In this document: positions 63,085-64,000 of the stretch, piece by piece | Layout of the letters: each line of letters starts with the position of its first letter | How positions within the stretch are numbered: position 1 is the stretch's first letter | From: JAAYGD01 sp964609995 | GTDB lineage: Bacteria; Bacillota_I; Bacilli_A; RF39; UBA660 | Direction: 5' to 3' | Length of the DNA: 64,000 nt | Assembly: GCA_964609995.1 (NCBI GenBank) | Contig: CAZSTI010000001.1 | Location: forward strand, 1 to 64,000 | Translations under genes and position numbers: made by a program | The notes under the pieces: generated by a model | Told to the model about the DNA's origin: nothing | The model's input: the letters and a program-made list of their open reading frames with translations, nothing else | Database searches by the model: none

Positions 63085-64000
63085 CTATAATTTAATTTCT
63101 CCTAGAATATTTTTTTGTATTCTAAGTAAGTCTAATATATTAACTATTTTATCGTTATTAGTATCTGCTGATAATAAATAAACATTATCTAATGTTTTAG
63201 CTTTAACAAGATGTTTTTGTACTTTTAATAAATCTAAAATATTTATTTTACCGTCTCCATCTATATCACCTGTAACGGATATTGAAAATGTTTTAGTTTC
63301 ATTTGAAGTGGTTGTAATAGTAATTAATTGACCCGTTTTAAGAGGGGATTTGTAATCACTTATAGTACCGTTTGAATCTTTTACTGTTATTATTGAGCTT
63401 GGACTATTTGAATTAATTTTATTAGTAAGCATTTCAATAGTATTTCCTACAGAATTATTAGGAATTAAATCATTATTTACAACACCTAATAAGTTTTGAA
63501 GCTCACTAATTGAAATAATACTTTCAACTTTTAATATTACAATTTTATAAGTTTTTATTTCACCATTTTCAGCTGTTACTATGATTGATATATCGTTTGA
63601 ATCATTATTTAATTGAACAATTCCATCTCCACTAATTTTACTTGTGGAATTTTCTGCTGTAGCTTTGATGTTAACTGAATTGATAGTTTTATCTATAAAA
63701 TAGGTATATTCTAATACATCTTTGTCAAAATCATTAATTGTAATATCGTTAATTGTTATAGAACTCAAATAATTATTATTGCTTCCAGAACTAGGTAAAG
63801 AAGTATATGTTGGAATTTCTAAATATATCGGTATTGAGAAAGAATATGCATTCGATAATAAATTTTGTGAGTTATATGAATTATAAATAGAAGAGGATTC
63901 ACTTGAAGGGGCTTGAACATTTGTCATATATTGATTAGTATATTTTGTATAGTATGAATTGGGAGCAGTATTAAATTTTTGAAAATATAAAGTATATTGT
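63085..64000 (-). CDS. Dockerin-bearing wall hydrolase, probably glucosaminidase type (5' end outside window)
   Basis: The frame is open to the right window edge, so the Met at 63927 is internal. The edge-proximal residues LYFQKFNTAPNSYYTKYTNQ, then YMTNVQAPSSESSS, match the end of secreted Bacillota glucosaminidase/autolysin domains (LYxxKFN, HQYMTNVQAP). A cadherin-like beta-sandwich domain (about 52-135 of the visible part from 63927), a linker and a C-terminal type I dockerin follow: DIDGDGKINILDLLKVQKHL and ADTNNDKIVNILDLLRIQKN are its two Ca-binding repeats. The enzyme likely cuts peptidoglycan glycan strands and is held by the cohesin protein of the next gene. The catalytic residues are outside the window. 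Confidence 0.75.
   Translation of the reverse strand, partial: QYTLYFQKFNTAPNSYYTKYTNQYMTNVQAPSSESSSIYNSYNSQNLLSNAYSFSIPIYLEIPTYTSLPSSGSNNNYLSSITINDITINDFDKDVLEYTYFIDKTINSVNIKATAENSTSKISGDGIVQLNNDSNDISIIVTAENGEIKTYKIVILKVESIISISELQNLLGVVNNDLIPNNSVGNTIEMLTNKINSNSPSSIITVKDSNGTISDYKSPLKTGQLITITTTSNETKTFSISVTGDIDGDGKINILDLLKVQKHLVKAKTLDNVYLLSADTNNDKIVNILDLLRIQKNILGEIKL

Noticed and set aside
1..64000. Mycoplasma-type genetic code (TGA as Trp)
   Set aside because: TGA ends several genes (for example the VirB4 N-domain and the tail-anchored protein), and Trp codons are TGG in conserved motifs.

Overview
The window is strongly AT-rich, gene-dense DNA. It looks like the chromosome of an uncultured low-GC member of the Bacillota (class Bacilli, perhaps a gut RF39-, Erysipelotrichales- or Acholeplasma-like lineage). 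Reasons: AGGAGG-type ribosome sites, TGA used as a stop (so not the Mycoplasma code), Bacilli-type housekeeping genes (YutD, DUF1292, ysxC, der, gatCAB, nrnA, ackA), and Gram-positive envelope genes (LytR-CpsA-Psr, LTA-synthase-like, UppP) with no outer-membrane genes. The taxonomic call is inference. A run of 100 N at 29786-29885 shows this is a draft assembly. I found no rRNA, tRNA, CRISPR array, transposase, integrase or relaxase. No gene-free stretch exceeds 300 bases; the longest is 46374-46644, upstream of the HU gene.

Region 1 (1-19.7 kb) is the most unusual part. After the end of a Cys-rich exported protein and two orphan exported proteins comes a same-strand run of genes (2930-19661) joining two machines normally kept apart. 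The first half is Tad/Flp-pilus-like: a CpaB-like SAF protein, a CpaF/VirB11-type ATPase, TadB, TadC, a 51-residue pilin-like peptide, a TadE-like protein and a TadZ/CpaE-like protein with a degenerate P-loop. The second half is a Gram-positive type IV secretion core: a VirB2-like pilin, VirB6/TrbL, PrgI/VirB3, a VirB4 split into two coupled genes, a huge M23 + NlpC/P60 wall hydrolase, a lipoprotein and VirD4. There is no relaxase, so I read it as a chromosomal secretion or surface machine rather than a conjugative element. Two type IV pseudopilin-like genes follow behind their own promoter.

Region 2 (21.4-37.4 kb) is mostly housekeeping: a VTT-domain membrane protein, rmuC, uppP, asnS, a pseudouridine synthase, a ferredoxin, a tail-anchored protein with a DUF4015-type glycoside hydrolase and yutD, DUF1292, a repeat-rich coiled-coil protein broken by the assembly gap, thiI, ackA, nrnA, ysxC, der and a phosphohexomutase.

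Region 3 (37.5-50.1 kb) holds a 2547-residue cyclic beta-1,2-glucan-synthase-like enzyme translationally coupled to glucose-6-phosphate isomerase and divergent from the phosphohexomutase, which suggests a glucan/hexose-phosphate module. The HU gene and gatCAB follow.

Region 4 (50.1-64 kb) is an envelope region: a sensor with two binding-protein-like modules and a degenerate GGDEF domain, a YihY/BrkB protein, two LTA-synthase-like enzymes, a glycosyltransferase, and an LCP protein with extra extracellular domains. It ends with a two-gene operon in which a dockerin-bearing, probably glucosaminidase-type wall hydrolase (cut by the window end) lies directly upstream of a membrane-anchored cohesin protein, a likely tethering pair.

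Promoters often carry an extended -10 (TGnTATAAT), and intrinsic terminators often overlap the last codons of the gene they terminate, both signs of a compact genome.
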